Positions 55,763 through 64,000 of a DNA stretch of 64,000 nucleotides are shown here, piece by piece (position 1 is the first letter of the stretch; every line of letters starts with the position of its first letter). Made by a program: the position numbers and the translations under genes. Location: NCBI GenBank assembly GCA_963749715.1, contig CAVVNR010000015.1:62001-126000 (forward strand), written 5' to 3'. Under the pieces are notes generated by a model, which made no database searches, had not been told where the DNA came from, and was given only the letters and a program-made list of their open reading frames with translations. The DNA comes from Roseiarcus sp963749715 (GTDB taxonomy: Bacteria > Pseudomonadota > Alphaproteobacteria > Rhizobiales > Beijerinckiaceae).

Positions 55763-56491
55763 ATGCGCCCACGTTTGTTCCTGATCGCATTCCTGCCGGC
55801 GCTGACCGTCTTGCCGACTGCGCTTTCGGCCCAGCCGCGCCTGATCGAATACAATGCCGATCGCTTCATCGAAGTCGCCGGCGAGGGCGCCGTCAGCGCC
55901 GCTCCCGACTTCGCCCAGGTGACGCTCGGCGTGACGACCGCGGGAAAAGACGCGGGCGAGGCGATGGCGGCCAATGCGAGAGCCGCGGGCGCCCTCATCG
56001 CGCTCGTCAAGTCCGAGGGCGTCGCGCCCGCGGACATACGGACCTCGGCCGTGTCGATTTCGCCGGTCTTCTCGCAGCAGCCGCCCAATCAAGCCGGCGT
56101 CCCGGCGATCACCGGCTATAGGGTGAGCAACAACGTGACCGTCATTGTTCGCGACCTTCCGCGCCTCGGCGCGCTTATCGACAAGTCAGTCGCCGCGGGG
56201 GCCAACGAGATTTACGGCATTGCCTATGGCGAGAACGATCCGAACGCGCTTCTGGACAAGGCGCGTCCCCTCGCCGTCGCCGACGCGCGGCGAAAGGCCG
56301 AAATCTACGCCAGCGCCGGGGGCGCCAAGATCGGCCGGCTGATGGAGCTGTCCGAGGAGCCAGGCGTTCAGCCGCCGGTCGCTTTCGCCGCGCGCGCCTA
56401 TGTCCGTGGCGGGGCCGCCGCGACGCCGATCGAGGCGGGCGAGGACAAGCTCAGGGTCACGATCACGGCGCGGTTCGAACTGATCCAGTGA
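55763..56491 (+). CDS. SIMPL-domain (DUF541) periplasmic protein
   Basis: 242 residues from the ATG at 55763 (CAGGAGGG upstream). Signal peptide to SAQ (about residue 24), then RFIEVAGEGAVSAAPDFAQV, LGVTTAGKDAGEAMAANARA, and ITGYRVSNNVTVIVRDL, all typical of SIMPL/DUF541. Related proteins (E. coli YggE, Brucella BP26) are periplasmic and linked to stress or channel-like assemblies. No operon partner beyond the DUF2277 gene 49 bases further on. Confidence 0.88.
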   Translation: MRPRLFLIAFLPALTVLPTALSAQPRLIEYNADRFIEVAGEGAVSAAPDFAQVTLGVTTAGKDAGEAMAANARAAGALIALVKSEGVAPADIRTSAVSISPVFSQQPPNQAGVPAITGYRVSNNVTVIVRDLPRLGALIDKSVAAGANEIYGIAYGENDPNALLDKARPLAVADARRKAEIYASAGGAKIGRLMELSEEPGVQPPVAFAARAYVRGGAAATPIEAGEDKLRVTITARFELIQ

Positions 56492-56540
56492 ACGCGCTCC
56501 TTTCCTTCATTTGACGCAGCAAGGCTTCGACGAGGTTCCC

Positions 56541-56807
56541 ATGTGCCGCAACATCCGCCCTCTCTTCAACTTCGAGCCGCCGGCAAGCGAAGCGGAAATC
56601 CGGGCGTCCGCGCTCCAGTTCGTGCGCAAGGTGAGCGGCTTCGCCAAGCCGTCGCACGGCAACGCGGAGGCGTTCGAGCGCGCGGTCGACGAGGTCGCCG
56701 AGGCCGCGCGCAAGCTCGTATTTTCCCTGCACAGCGCCGCCCCGCCGCGCGACCGGGAAACCGAGGCCCGCAAGGCGCGTGAACGATCGCGGCTTCGCTT
56801 CGGTTAG
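56541..56807 (+). CDS. DUF2277 protein
   Basis: 88 residues from the ATG at 56541 (GAGGTTCCC before it). The sequence starts MCRNIRPLFNFEPPASEAEI and continues FVRKVSGFAKPSHGN, the almost invariant DUF2277 consensus. Small cytosolic protein of unknown function. An upstream in-frame start would add ten unconserved residues. Confidence 0.9.
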   Translation: MCRNIRPLFNFEPPASEAEIRASALQFVRKVSGFAKPSHGNAEAFERAVDEVAEAARKLVFSLHSAAPPRDRETEARKARERSRLRFG

Positions 56808-56816
56808 CGCGCGAGC

Positions 56817-57656
56817 TCACTCGCCTGAATAGGCGCTGACCTCGGGCGGCCGCCAGCCTTGCAGCGCCCCCTCGCGCGGGCGGAAGATCTCGACCTTCAA
56901 GGGATGGCAGCGCGCCGCGTCGCTCGAATGGGTCTCGCCGCAATCGCCGCCCGGGCACGCCGACAGCGCCCCAATGAGATCGATCTCGGCGAAGAATTCG
57001 ATGAAATCGCCCGGACGCACCGGGCTCGCCTTCATGAAATAACGGTGCGACCCACGTTCGAAGCCGGTGCACATGAAGACGTTCAGAACATCGTGGACAT
57101 GGCGCTCCGCCTCGCGATGCGAGACCTTCATCCGCCCGGCGAGCGCGCGCGTCAGGTTCGAATGGCAGCAATGATGATAGTCGCCGCCGGTGAGGAGGCG
57201 GTTGGTGTAGGGGTCGCAGCGGGTGCCGATCACGTCGTGAACGCCGGCGCCGTCGGCGTCGAAACCGTACCAGTCGAGCGTGTCGCGGGTGATGGTGGCC
57301 ATCGGCCGCAAGTATGGCAGCGCGCTCCACAGCCGCGCGCCCGCGCTCACATGCGTCGCATTGAGCGCCCGCGTCTTGCCGCTGAAGAAGCGCTCGGCGA
57401 GATTGGCCGCGTTCCACAGGTTGAGGTCGCCGACCTGCGGCCCCTCGATGCTGACGATGCGGAAGAAATGCCCGGCGGGAACGTCGAACGCGCGGCCCTC
57501 GCGCGGCGGCACGATCGTCTCGCCGATCTTCGCCATGCCCGCTCGCGCATTGTCGTAGAACGCGGCGTCATAGGCCGGCAGGCGGTCGAGGGCATAGACG
57601 ACAATGGGCTTGGCGGCGCGCCGCGCGGCGGCGTCAGGGGGAGGCGTGTTCGGCAT
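56817..57656 (-). CDS. urea carboxylase-associated family protein (DUF1989)
   Basis: 279 residues from the ATG at 57656. FDVPAGHFFRIVSIEGPQVG, DLNLWNAANLAERFF, GTRCDPYTN, HHCCHSNLTRAL and NVFMCTGFE are conserved DUF1989 blocks, with the two adjacent Cys and several His that look like a metal site. Members cluster with urea carboxylase/allophanate hydrolase or aminomethyl-transferase genes; none are here. Convergent with the DUF2277 gene, 9 bases apart. Confidence 0.88.
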   Translation of the reverse strand: MPNTPPPDAAARRAAKPIVVYALDRLPAYDAAFYDNARAGMAKIGETIVPPREGRAFDVPAGHFFRIVSIEGPQVGDLNLWNAANLAERFFSGKTRALNATHVSAGARLWSALPYLRPMATITRDTLDWYGFDADGAGVHDVIGTRCDPYTNRLLTGGDYHHCCHSNLTRALAGRMKVSHREAERHVHDVLNVFMCTGFERGSHRYFMKASPVRPGDFIEFFAEIDLIGALSACPGGDCGETHSSDAARCHPLKVEIFRPREGALQGWRPPEVSAYSGE

Positions 57657-57849
57657 GGCGGTGAGAGTAGTCCAAGGGCGGAGGGCCGGCAAAGCCTGGT
57701 CTCGCCCTATGGATGCTTCTCGTCGCGGGCGAGGGGTATGCTACGCGTCTTCGCCGGAGACGGGCGCGATCCACGGGGGGGAGAGAGCCAAAGGGCGATC
57801 CGGCGGCGCAGCCGCGGATTCCGGCGCAGTCCGAGTCCGGAGAAATGGT

Positions 57850-58333
57850 ATGCGTGGCGAACAGCGGGTCATCGAGTACCTCAATAAGGCGCTGCGGCAC
57901 GAGCTCGCGGCGGTCAACCAATATTGGCTCCACTACCGCATTCTCGACAATTGGGGCTACAGGGACTTCGCCAAGACGTGGCGAGAAGAGTTGATCGAGG
58001 AAATGCGTCACGCCGACATGCTTGTGGGCGCGAATCCTGTTCCTCGACGGCCAACCCAACATGCAGTCGCTCGACCAGCTCAGGATTGGCAGAAGCGTCA
58101 AGGAGATCCTCGAGTGCGATCTCGCTGCGGAGATGAGCGCCCGCGAGCTTTATCTCGAGGCCGCCCGCAGTTGCGACGAGGTCAACGACCGCGTCTCGAT
58201 GAACCTGTTCGAGACGCTGACCGCGGACGAGGAAAAGCACATCGATTTTCTCGAAGCGCAGCTGACGCTGGTCGAGCAGCTCGGCGTTCAGCTCTACGCC
58301 CAAAAACACGTCGGCAAGCTCGAGGGGGATTGA
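57850..58333 (+). CDS. bfr: bacterioferritin, single-base frameshift
   Basis: About 160 residues when bridged. The first half RGEQRVIEYLNKALRHELAA, EEMRHADML (ferroxidase Glu/His and the haem Met) is in one frame; after HADMLV the frame shifts by one extra G in GGG (58026-58028) and RILFLDGQPNMQSLDQLRIG continues, with ELYLEAARSCDEVNDRVS and ADEEKHIDFLE to the end. The protein stores iron as a 24-mer with haem at subunit interfaces. All ferroxidase ligands survive, so the extra G may be a sequencing error. Confidence 0.9.
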
Positions 58334-58495
58334 GCGTGTGATATTCGCGCGATGGAGGTCTCGCTCCGCGCAAGCGCGCCTCGCAAGCGCGCCTCGTCTG
58401 CGCCGAAGCGTTATGTTAGGTTGGCGATCCACTTCGGCCGGAGACGTCGTATCGGCTGAGGGCGGCGGGCCAATCTTAAGGGGAAGGAGACTGTC

Positions 58496-58931
58496 ATGCG
58501 GACATTCATCATCGGCGCCGCGCTGTTCGCTGCCGCGCATATGGCGGCGACCATCGCGCCCAAGGCGGAAGTGATCCACTACAAGGCGACGCTCGCGGGC
58601 GCGGCGGAGACGCCGCCAACCGATTCCAAAGGCGCGGGCACGGTCGCCGCCACCTTCAACACCGAACTCGAAGAAGCTCGAATGGACGGTCGATTATTCC
58701 GGCCTGACGGGCCCGGCGATCGCCGCTCATTTCCATGGGCCGGCGCCCGTCGGCAAGCCGGCCCCGGTCGAAGTGCCGCTGCAAGCCCCGCTCGACAGCC
58801 CGATGAAGGGCTCGGCGACGCTGACCGACGCTCAGGCCAAGGACCTCGCGGACGGCATGATGTATTTCAACATCCACACCGCCGCCAACAAGCCGGGCGA
58901 AATCCGCGGGCAGATGGAAAAGGGGATGTGA
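58496..58931 (+). CDS. CHRD-domain exported protein, single-base frameshift
   Basis: About 145 residues when bridged. The ATG at 58496 follows GGAAGGAG; the signal peptide is MRTFIIGAALFAAAHMA. The first part YKATLAGAAETPPTDSKGAG is the usual CHRD start; after TFNT an extra A (58665-58666) shifts the frame, and SKKLEWTVDYSGLTGPAIAA, AHFHGPAPVG and MYFNIHTAANKPGEIRGQM follow in the next frame. CHRD domains are periplasmic or secreted and of unknown biochemical role in bacteria. Confidence 0.85.
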
Positions 58932-59005
58932 CGTAAGGCCACATCCCGGCGCGCGCCGCGGCGGCGGCGCGTCCTCAAAAAGAATAGAGCGAACGAGGGA
59001 ACGCC

Positions 59006-59506
59006 ATGCCAGCCACAATTGGCCCCGGTTCGACCGGGGACGACGTCAAGCGCCTGCAGCGCGTGCTCGCCCGGCAATTGCTGTGGAACCCGTTCGGGCC
59101 GATCACTGGCGTGTTCGACGCCAGTCTCGAGACCAGCGTCAAGAGTTTTCAGGCCGCGAACGGCCTCACTGTCGATGGCATCGTCGGGCCAGCGACCTGG
59201 GCGAAGCTGCCCGCCTATCGCGAGGCCTCGCCGACTTTGGCGAGCGGACGGACCGGCCCCGCCGTGGCCTGGCTCCAGCAGGCGCTGGCCGGCAAGGACG
59301 TGGCTGTCAACTTCACCCCCTACCCCGGCGCGATTGACGGCCAGTTCGGCCCCATGACCGAGGCCGCGGTGCGCGCCCTGCAGACCTGGGCCGCGGTCCC
59401 CGTCACCGGGGTCGTCGACGACGCCAGCTGGTTCGTATGGATGACGCCCGGCACGGCGCAGCAGTTGACGCTCGAAAACGCCTGCGGGCTCTTGAACAAG
59501 CTTTGA
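59006..59506 (+). CDS. protein with two peptidoglycan-binding (PG_binding_1) domains
   Basis: 166 residues. Domain 1 (about 7-70): GSTGDDVKRLQRVLARQ, ITGVFDASLETSVKSFQAAN, GLTVDGIVGPATWAKL. Domain 2 (about 80-150): GRTGPAVAWLQQALAGK, IDGQFGPMTEAAVRALQTWA, VTGVVDDASWFVW. No signal peptide, catalytic domain or membrane anchor is seen, so how it reaches the wall is unclear; an effector or autolysin partner role is possible. Confidence 0.85.
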   Translation: MPATIGPGSTGDDVKRLQRVLARQLLWNPFGPITGVFDASLETSVKSFQAANGLTVDGIVGPATWAKLPAYREASPTLASGRTGPAVAWLQQALAGKDVAVNFTPYPGAIDGQFGPMTEAAVRALQTWAAVPVTGVVDDASWFVWMTPGTAQQLTLENACGLLNKL

Positions 59507-59543
59507 CGGCGCCGCGGTCGTCGGAGCGCTGCGCGCTCTCGCC

Positions 59544-61052
59544 TCAAGCCGACGTCCGGATTTCCGGATCGCCGCCGATCAGGCGGGCGAACTGGCGCAT
59601 GCGCGATTGCAGCCGCTCGCTGCTGAGCGGCGCGAGATCGGCCGGCAGGGTGAGGATCACCCTGCCCTTTTCGCAGATCATCGGCGCGCGCGGCAGCACT
59701 CCGGGCATCGCCGCCGAAATGTTGTAGGCGACCCGCATCGCCGCGCCGAGGATTCGCGCCCGATCGAGCTGGCGCGCCGTCACCAGCGCGCGCGACTGGG
59801 TTGAGACCATGTCTTCGCTCGACATATGCCGATAGGACGCCGCCAGCGCCAGAAAGGCCCGCGAGGGATGGTCGACGCCGATGAAGGCCGCGTTCGCCAC
59901 CAGATCGTAGGCCTGGGCGCCGCGATAGTCGGGGTGAGCGCGCCAGGCGATATCCGACAGGAGACAGGCGGCGTGACGGAGGCGCCGGTCCTGCTCGTCC
60001 TCCTCGAGATGGGTTGAAGCGATCAAGCGCCCTGTCCAGGCGAAAAGCTCGTCGCCATGCTCCGGCGCCCGCGAGCGCAGCCGGTTGAATTGGCGCGCCG
60101 AGACGATGAGCGGATCCTCCGCCTGCTCCTCCGGCGACAGCCGCGAGTAGATGAGCCCCTCGCGGACGCCGAGCGCGGAAATGACGATCTCCCTCGGATT
60201 GGCCTGGCGGATGATCTCTTCGAGCACCGCGGCGCCGTAGGCCAGGAGCGGCCTACGGGCCGACGACACCGTCTCGATCGACAGGAGCGCGTCCGCTTCG
60301 ATCCGTTCGACCAGCCTGGCGAATTCGAGCGCGTCGCGTGTCGGGATCACGTAATTGTGCATCACGTTCATCGGATATTGGCGCTGGCGCATATGCAGGC
60401 GGGCCAGAGCCCGCCAGGTGCCGCCGACCGCATAGAAGGTTCGTCCCGCCAGTCCCTGCAGCGCCTTCACCGGCGCGAGCGTGTCGCGGACGATCCTGGC
60501 GGCCTTTTTCGGCGAGCGCTCTGAAAGGTCCATCAGCGACAGGCCCCCGAGCGGCAGCGTCATCCCCCGCGCGCTTTGGCCGTCCTTGACGTCGGTCAAT
60601 TCGAGCGAGCCGCCGCCGAGGTCGCCGACGACGCCGTCGGCGTTGTGGATCGAGCTCACCACCCCAAGCGCCGAAAGCCTCGCTTCCCGCTGACCGCTCA
60701 AGAGCTCAATTTTGCAGCCGATCGCGCGCTCGGCGCGATCGAGGAATTGCGGCCCGTTCGCGGCGTCGCGCACGGCCGCCGTCGCCACGCCCCAGACCTC
60801 GCGAATCCGCATCGTGTCGCAGAGAACGCGAAAGCGCTCGAGCGCGGCCAGCGCCTTGGCGATGCCGTCCTCCGGCAGGAGCCCGCTCATCGCCACCCCT
60901 CGCCCGAGACCGCACAGGGCCTTTTCATTGAAGGTCGGGGTCGGCGCGCGCGACTGCGACTCATACGAGACCAGGCGCACTGAATTCGAGCCGATGTCGA
61001 CGATCGCCAACGGCTCGCCCGGCAATCGTCCGCGAGCTTTGTTGTCGGGCAT
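59544..61052 (-). CDS. ppx: exopolyphosphatase (Ppx/GppA family)
   Basis: 502 residues from the ATG at 61052, chosen for its CAGGAG upstream (a GTG at 61088 also exists). The actin-like ATPase-fold motifs are LAIVDIGSNSVRLVSYES and GVVGDLGGGSLELTDVKDG, with the catalytic Glu region AAVRDAANG. The C-terminal half resembles an HD-type helical domain (LRHAACLLSDIAWRAHPDYR). It removes terminal phosphates from polyphosphate or converts pppGpp to ppGpp. It follows ppk1 by 45 bases in the same operon, so synthesis and breakdown of polyphosphate are encoded together. Confidence 0.93.
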   Translation of the reverse strand: MPDNKARGRLPGEPLAIVDIGSNSVRLVSYESQSRAPTPTFNEKALCGLGRGVAMSGLLPEDGIAKALAALERFRVLCDTMRIREVWGVATAAVRDAANGPQFLDRAERAIGCKIELLSGQREARLSALGVVSSIHNADGVVGDLGGGSLELTDVKDGQSARGMTLPLGGLSLMDLSERSPKKAARIVRDTLAPVKALQGLAGRTFYAVGGTWRALARLHMRQRQYPMNVMHNYVIPTRDALEFARLVERIEADALLSIETVSSARRPLLAYGAAVLEEIIRQANPREIVISALGVREGLIYSRLSPEEQAEDPLIVSARQFNRLRSRAPEHGDELFAWTGRLIASTHLEEDEQDRRLRHAACLLSDIAWRAHPDYRGAQAYDLVANAAFIGVDHPSRAFLALAASYRHMSSEDMVSTQSRALVTARQLDRARILGAAMRVAYNISAAMPGVLPRAPMICEKGRVILTLPADLAPLSSERLQSRMRQFARLIGGDPEIRTSA

Positions 61053-61071
61053 CGATGCTCCTGCCGGGCGT

Positions 61072-61091
61072 CCCGTGTCGAGGGACACGGG
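61072..61091 (-). promoter_or_regulatory. small hairpin between ppk1 and ppx
   Basis: CCCGTGTC (61072-61079) pairs with GACACGGG (61084-61091), loop of 4. It sits between the ppk1 stop and the ppx ribosome binding site and could slow decay or lower ppx expression; purely structural inference. Confidence 0.4.
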
Positions 61092-61097
61092 CGTCTA

Positions 61098-63320
61098 TCA
61101 GGCTCGCCTTCGCAGCGCCATCGGAAAGGAGTCCATCAACGCTTTGCCGCGTCCCGACAGGCTCGGATTGGTCATGAAATACTTATGCGCGTTGAACGGC
61201 TCTTCCCCTTCGACGGGCGCGATTTTCTCGCTCGAGCCGTCCGGCAAGATGCGAAAGCTCTGCTGGTTGTCCATCAGGTTGGCTTGCATGATCTGCTCGA
61301 GCACTTGCTCGTGAACCGTGGGATTGAGCAGCGGAACGAGCGCCTCGACGCGTCGATCGAGGTTGCGCGGCATGAGGTCGGCCGACGAGATGAACGCCCG
61401 CGCTTTCGGATGGGGCAGCCCATGGCCGGCGCCGAACGCGTAAACGCGCTCATGTTCAAGAAACCGGCCGACAAGCGACTTCACCCGGATATTGTCCGAG
61501 AGCCCGGGCACGCCCGGCCGCAGACAGCAGATGCCGCGGATCACGATGTCGATCTGCACCCCGGCGCGGCTCGCGGCGTAGAGCGCATCGATGATCTGCG
61601 GATCGACCAGGGCGTTGCATTTTATCCAGATCTGCGCCGGCCGGCCGAGCCTGGCGTAGTCGACCTCATCGGCGATATTGCGCAGGAGCGTCTTCTTGAG
61701 CGTGATCGGCGAAATCGCCATCTGCTCGAGACCGTCCGGCTCGGCATAGCCGGTGATGAAATTGAAAATGCGCGCGACGTCCCGTCCGACCGCCGCCTCG
61801 GCGGTGAACAGGGAAATGTCGGCATAGATCCGGGCGGTGACTGGGTGATAGTTGCCGGTGCCGAGGTGGCAGTAGTTGACCAGCGCGCCGGCTTCGCGCC
61901 TGACCACCATCGAGAGCTTGGCGTGGGTCTTGAGCTCGATGAACCCGTAGACCACCTGCGCGCCCGCCCGCTCGAGATCGCGAGCCCAGCGGATGTTAGC
62001 CTCCTCGTCGAAGCGCGCCTTGAGCTCCACCAGCGCGGTGACCGACTTTCCGGCCTCCGCCGCTTCGATGAGCGCTCTCACGATCGGGCTGTCGGCCGAG
62101 GTGCGGTAAAGCGTCTGCTTGATGGCGACGACGTTCGGATCGTGCGCCGCCTGATTGAGGAATTGCACGACCACGTCGAACGATTCGTAGGGGTGATGGA
62201 CGACGAGGTCCTTCTGCCGGATGGCGGCGAAACAATCGCCGCCGAGCTCCTTCACCCGCTCGGGAAATCGCGGGTTGTAAGTGGGAAACTTAAGGTCGGG
62301 GCGGTCGATCGCCACCAGTTGCGACAAATCGTTGAGCGCCAGCATGCCCTCGACCAGCACGATTCCCGACGAGACGACATCGACGTCGCCGGCGACGAAC
62401 GCGCGCAGCGATTCGGGCGTGCTCGCTTCGATCTCGAGCCGGATGACCGAGCCGCGCCGGCGCCGCTTGAGCGCGCTCTCGTAGAGGCGAACGAGGTCCT
62501 CCGCCTCTTCCTCGACTTCGATGTCGCTGTCGCGGATGACGCGAAAGGCGCCCTCGCCCAACACTTCATGGCCCGGAAACAACAGGCCGATGAACGCCAC
62601 GATCAGCCGGTCCAGCATGACGAAGCGCGCGGCCCCGCCAAGCGGTCCGTCGGGCAGCCTGATGAAGCGCTCGACGCTTCCGGGGATGCGGACCAGCGCG
62701 CTCATCGTCTTGCCGTCGCGCGGATTGAAGAGCTCGAGCGCCAGCGTGAACCCGAGGTTGGGAATGAATGGGAACGGATGCGCCGGATCGACCGCAAGCG
62801 GCGTCAGGATCGGGAACACATGCGAGAGGAAATAGTCCTGAAGCCATTCCCGTTCGCGACGGGTGAGGTCGGCGACCTCGAGGATCACCACGCCGTTCGA
62901 GGCGAGTTCGGAGCGCAGCATCTTCCAGCGCGACTGCTGGGAAGCGACCAACGCGGCGACGCGCTCGCTGATGCGTTCGAGCTGATCCGCCGGGGTGCGC
63001 CCATCGTCGGAAATCTCCGCCACCCCCGAGAGCACCTGGCCGACCAGTCCGGCGACCCGGACCATGAAGAACTCATCGAGATTGGCGGCCGAGATCGACA
63101 GGAACCGCAGCCGCTCCAGCAACGGATGGTTCGGGTTGGTCGCCTCGTCCAGCACCCGCCGGTTGAACTCGAGCCACGACAATTCGCGGTTGATGAACCG
63201 CTCGGGCGACGACAACAACGGCGGCGGGTCGTCGTTCGTCGCAACCGGGGTCGGCGCAAAGCTCTTCTCGCTCGTCGCTAGCGCGCGGGCCACGCAAAAC
63301 TCCTTTTGGCTCGCCGCCAT
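61098..63320 (-). CDS. ppk: polyphosphate kinase 1
   Basis: 740 residues from the ATG at 63320; a TTG 19 codons earlier is possible. SPERFINRELSWLEFNRRVL at the N terminus, HPYESFDVVVQFLNQAAHDP, KQTLYRTSADSPIVRAL, ELKARFDEEANIRWARDLE and NYCHLGTGNYHPVTARIYAD are all present, including the His-containing segments KTHAKLSMVVRR and CHLGTG used in catalysis. It makes polyphosphate from ATP. First gene of the ppk1-ppx unit. Confidence 0.96.
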   Translation of the reverse strand: MAASQKEFCVARALATSEKSFAPTPVATNDDPPPLLSSPERFINRELSWLEFNRRVLDEATNPNHPLLERLRFLSISAANLDEFFMVRVAGLVGQVLSGVAEISDDGRTPADQLERISERVAALVASQQSRWKMLRSELASNGVVILEVADLTRREREWLQDYFLSHVFPILTPLAVDPAHPFPFIPNLGFTLALELFNPRDGKTMSALVRIPGSVERFIRLPDGPLGGAARFVMLDRLIVAFIGLLFPGHEVLGEGAFRVIRDSDIEVEEEAEDLVRLYESALKRRRRGSVIRLEIEASTPESLRAFVAGDVDVVSSGIVLVEGMLALNDLSQLVAIDRPDLKFPTYNPRFPERVKELGGDCFAAIRQKDLVVHHPYESFDVVVQFLNQAAHDPNVVAIKQTLYRTSADSPIVRALIEAAEAGKSVTALVELKARFDEEANIRWARDLERAGAQVVYGFIELKTHAKLSMVVRREAGALVNYCHLGTGNYHPVTARIYADISLFTAEAAVGRDVARIFNFITGYAEPDGLEQMAISPITLKKTLLRNIADEVDYARLGRPAQIWIKCNALVDPQIIDALYAASRAGVQIDIVIRGICCLRPGVPGLSDNIRVKSLVGRFLEHERVYAFGAGHGLPHPKARAFISSADLMPRNLDRRVEALVPLLNPTVHEQVLEQIMQANLMDNQQSFRILPDGSSEKIAPVEGEEPFNAHKYFMTNPSLSGRGKALMDSFPMALRRRA

Positions 63321-63499
63321 ATTGCGGCAATTGCCCTGTCCCGCCAAGTTCGGCTTGAGCTCTTGCTTTACAATCAATGCGCCGGGGCCTTGGATCGTTG
63401 GGGCAGAAGCCCTCGCCCGGTCAGAGTAGATGCGGTGGCCGCTTGATCCCGGCTTTGCGCCATGGTCCTGAAGTTGGGGTCAGGAGGGCCGCTCGTGCG

Positions 63500-63785
63500 C
63501 CAGCCTTTGCCGCAGCCGTTCCGCTTTCCGACCTGCGCCAACGCTTGGCGCGCGTTCGCTGGCGGGACGAGCCGCCGGGGCGCCCCTGGTCGACCGGCGC
63601 AAGCGTCGCCTACATGCGGGACTTCGTCGCCTACTGGCGCGACGGATTCGACTGGCGCGCCCAGGAGGCGGCGCTCAACGCCTTTGCGCAGTTCAAGGCG
63701 CCGCTTGGCGCCATCGACCTTCACTTCATTCACGAGGAGGGGAAAGCCCGAACCCGATGCCGCTTCTCCTGTCGCACGGCTTCTA
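63500..63785 (+). pseudogene. 5' fragment of an epoxide hydrolase gene (EHN domain), frameshifted and truncated
   Basis: DLRQRLARVRWRDEPPGRPW, MRDFVAYWRDGFDWRAQEAA and IDLHFIHEEGK match the N-terminal EHN domain of epoxide hydrolases. Then a one-base shift is needed to reach MPLLLSHGF (63757-63783), the first alpha/beta-hydrolase motif, after which similarity ends abruptly and an AT-richer repeat starts. The catalytic domain is absent, so something has been inserted or deleted at about 63785. Confidence 0.75.
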
Positions 63786-63796
63786 TTGCAACGAGG

Positions 63797-63950
63797 GCAA
63801 ATCCAGTGACCCTATGAATTCGCGTAAATAAGACGATCTTCCGTTAACAGTGCTTACACAATCTTGTCAGTTGGAAAGCAAATCCAGTGACCTTGTGATT
63901 TGCGTAAATAAGATGCTCTTGCGTTAACAGCACTCACACCTTCCTAAGGT
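63797..63950. repeat. 81-bp-period direct repeat at the broken end of the epoxide hydrolase
   Basis: GCAAATCCAGTGACC begins at 63797 and again at 63878. Each copy continues with GCGTAAATAAGA, TCTT.CGTTAACAG and CACAC before diverging, about 80 percent alike over some 63 bases. The rest of the window (to 64000) shows no gene. Position and composition suggest the edge of an inserted element lying mostly outside the window. Confidence 0.65.
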
Positions 63951-64000
63951 ACCATCCGATGCTTGCGGAGCTCCTGAGGAAGTCATAGAACTCTATGGTC

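Overview
The window is high-GC DNA (by eye well above 60 percent in most genes) from a Gram-negative alphaproteobacterium, most likely of the Hyphomicrobiales (Rhizobiales). Evidence: an AapJ-type amino-acid binding protein, an outer-membrane porin, a BamE/OmlA lipoprotein, a ubiquinol-cytochrome c chaperone next to a DUF177 (YceD) protein, short YkvM-type QueF, KdsA, and a K+-independent membrane pyrophosphatase. A narrower placement (Beijerinckiaceae or Methylocystaceae-like) is only a guess from the overall flavour. I saw no rRNA, tRNA, CRISPR array or transposase.

Layout. 0.3-7 kb: envelope and periplasm genes (lipoprotein, L,D-transpeptidase, AapJ, Cys-rich repeat protein, porin) and a divergent MarR/thioesterase pair. 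7.4-13.1 kb: a MarR gene scrap, a nucleoside deaminase and a four-gene BMP-type nucleoside ABC transporter, which together look like purine uptake and salvage. 13.2-19.6 kb: a YhaN/YhaO-like (SbcC/SbcD-like) ATPase-nuclease pair and a GT61 glycosyltransferase. 19.6-27.6 kb: a lower-GC accessory block. 27.6-31.6 kb: slt, dapA, smpB. 31.6-43.9 kb: mixed housekeeping (SLATT/DUF4231 membrane protein, metY, DUF4239, oxidoreductase, CLC antiporter, fabH-plsX, DUF4202, DUF1097, DUF177, ubiquinol-cytochrome c chaperone, bamE). 44-51.8 kb: hppA and a GH94 protein with its multi-pass membrane partner. 52-59.5 kb: queF, acyltransferase, kdsA and small enzymes. 59.5-63.3 kb: ppk1-ppx. At the right edge an epoxide hydrolase gene breaks off into an 81-bp direct repeat.

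The most unusual part is the 20.0-27.6 kb block. A gene for a secreted, PEP-CTERM-anchored protein (21911-24541) consists of two tandem 1.2-kb units that resemble the phage tail-sheath-like DUF3383 fold, with GTxI..LSGTPNGxGTY modules inserted in each. It is flanked by two paralogous genes for exported, repeat-rich proteins (24573-27276 and a decayed copy at 20224-21685). The block sits between the intact 3' end of slt and a second, degenerate copy of that 3' end (20018-20115), which looks like an old integration or duplication scar.

A second theme is gene breakage. Single-base indels or nonsense changes interrupt the PEP-CTERM gene, both flanking paralogues, hppA, bacterioferritin, a CHRD protein, a DUF4239 protein, probably the GH94/membrane-protein junction, and metY (a TAG). 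Some are homopolymer changes in genes that should be under selection, so assembly or read errors are likely for at least part of them. The HAD phosphatase (36280-37021), the MarR scrap and the LysR scrap carry several lesions each and are true pseudogenes.
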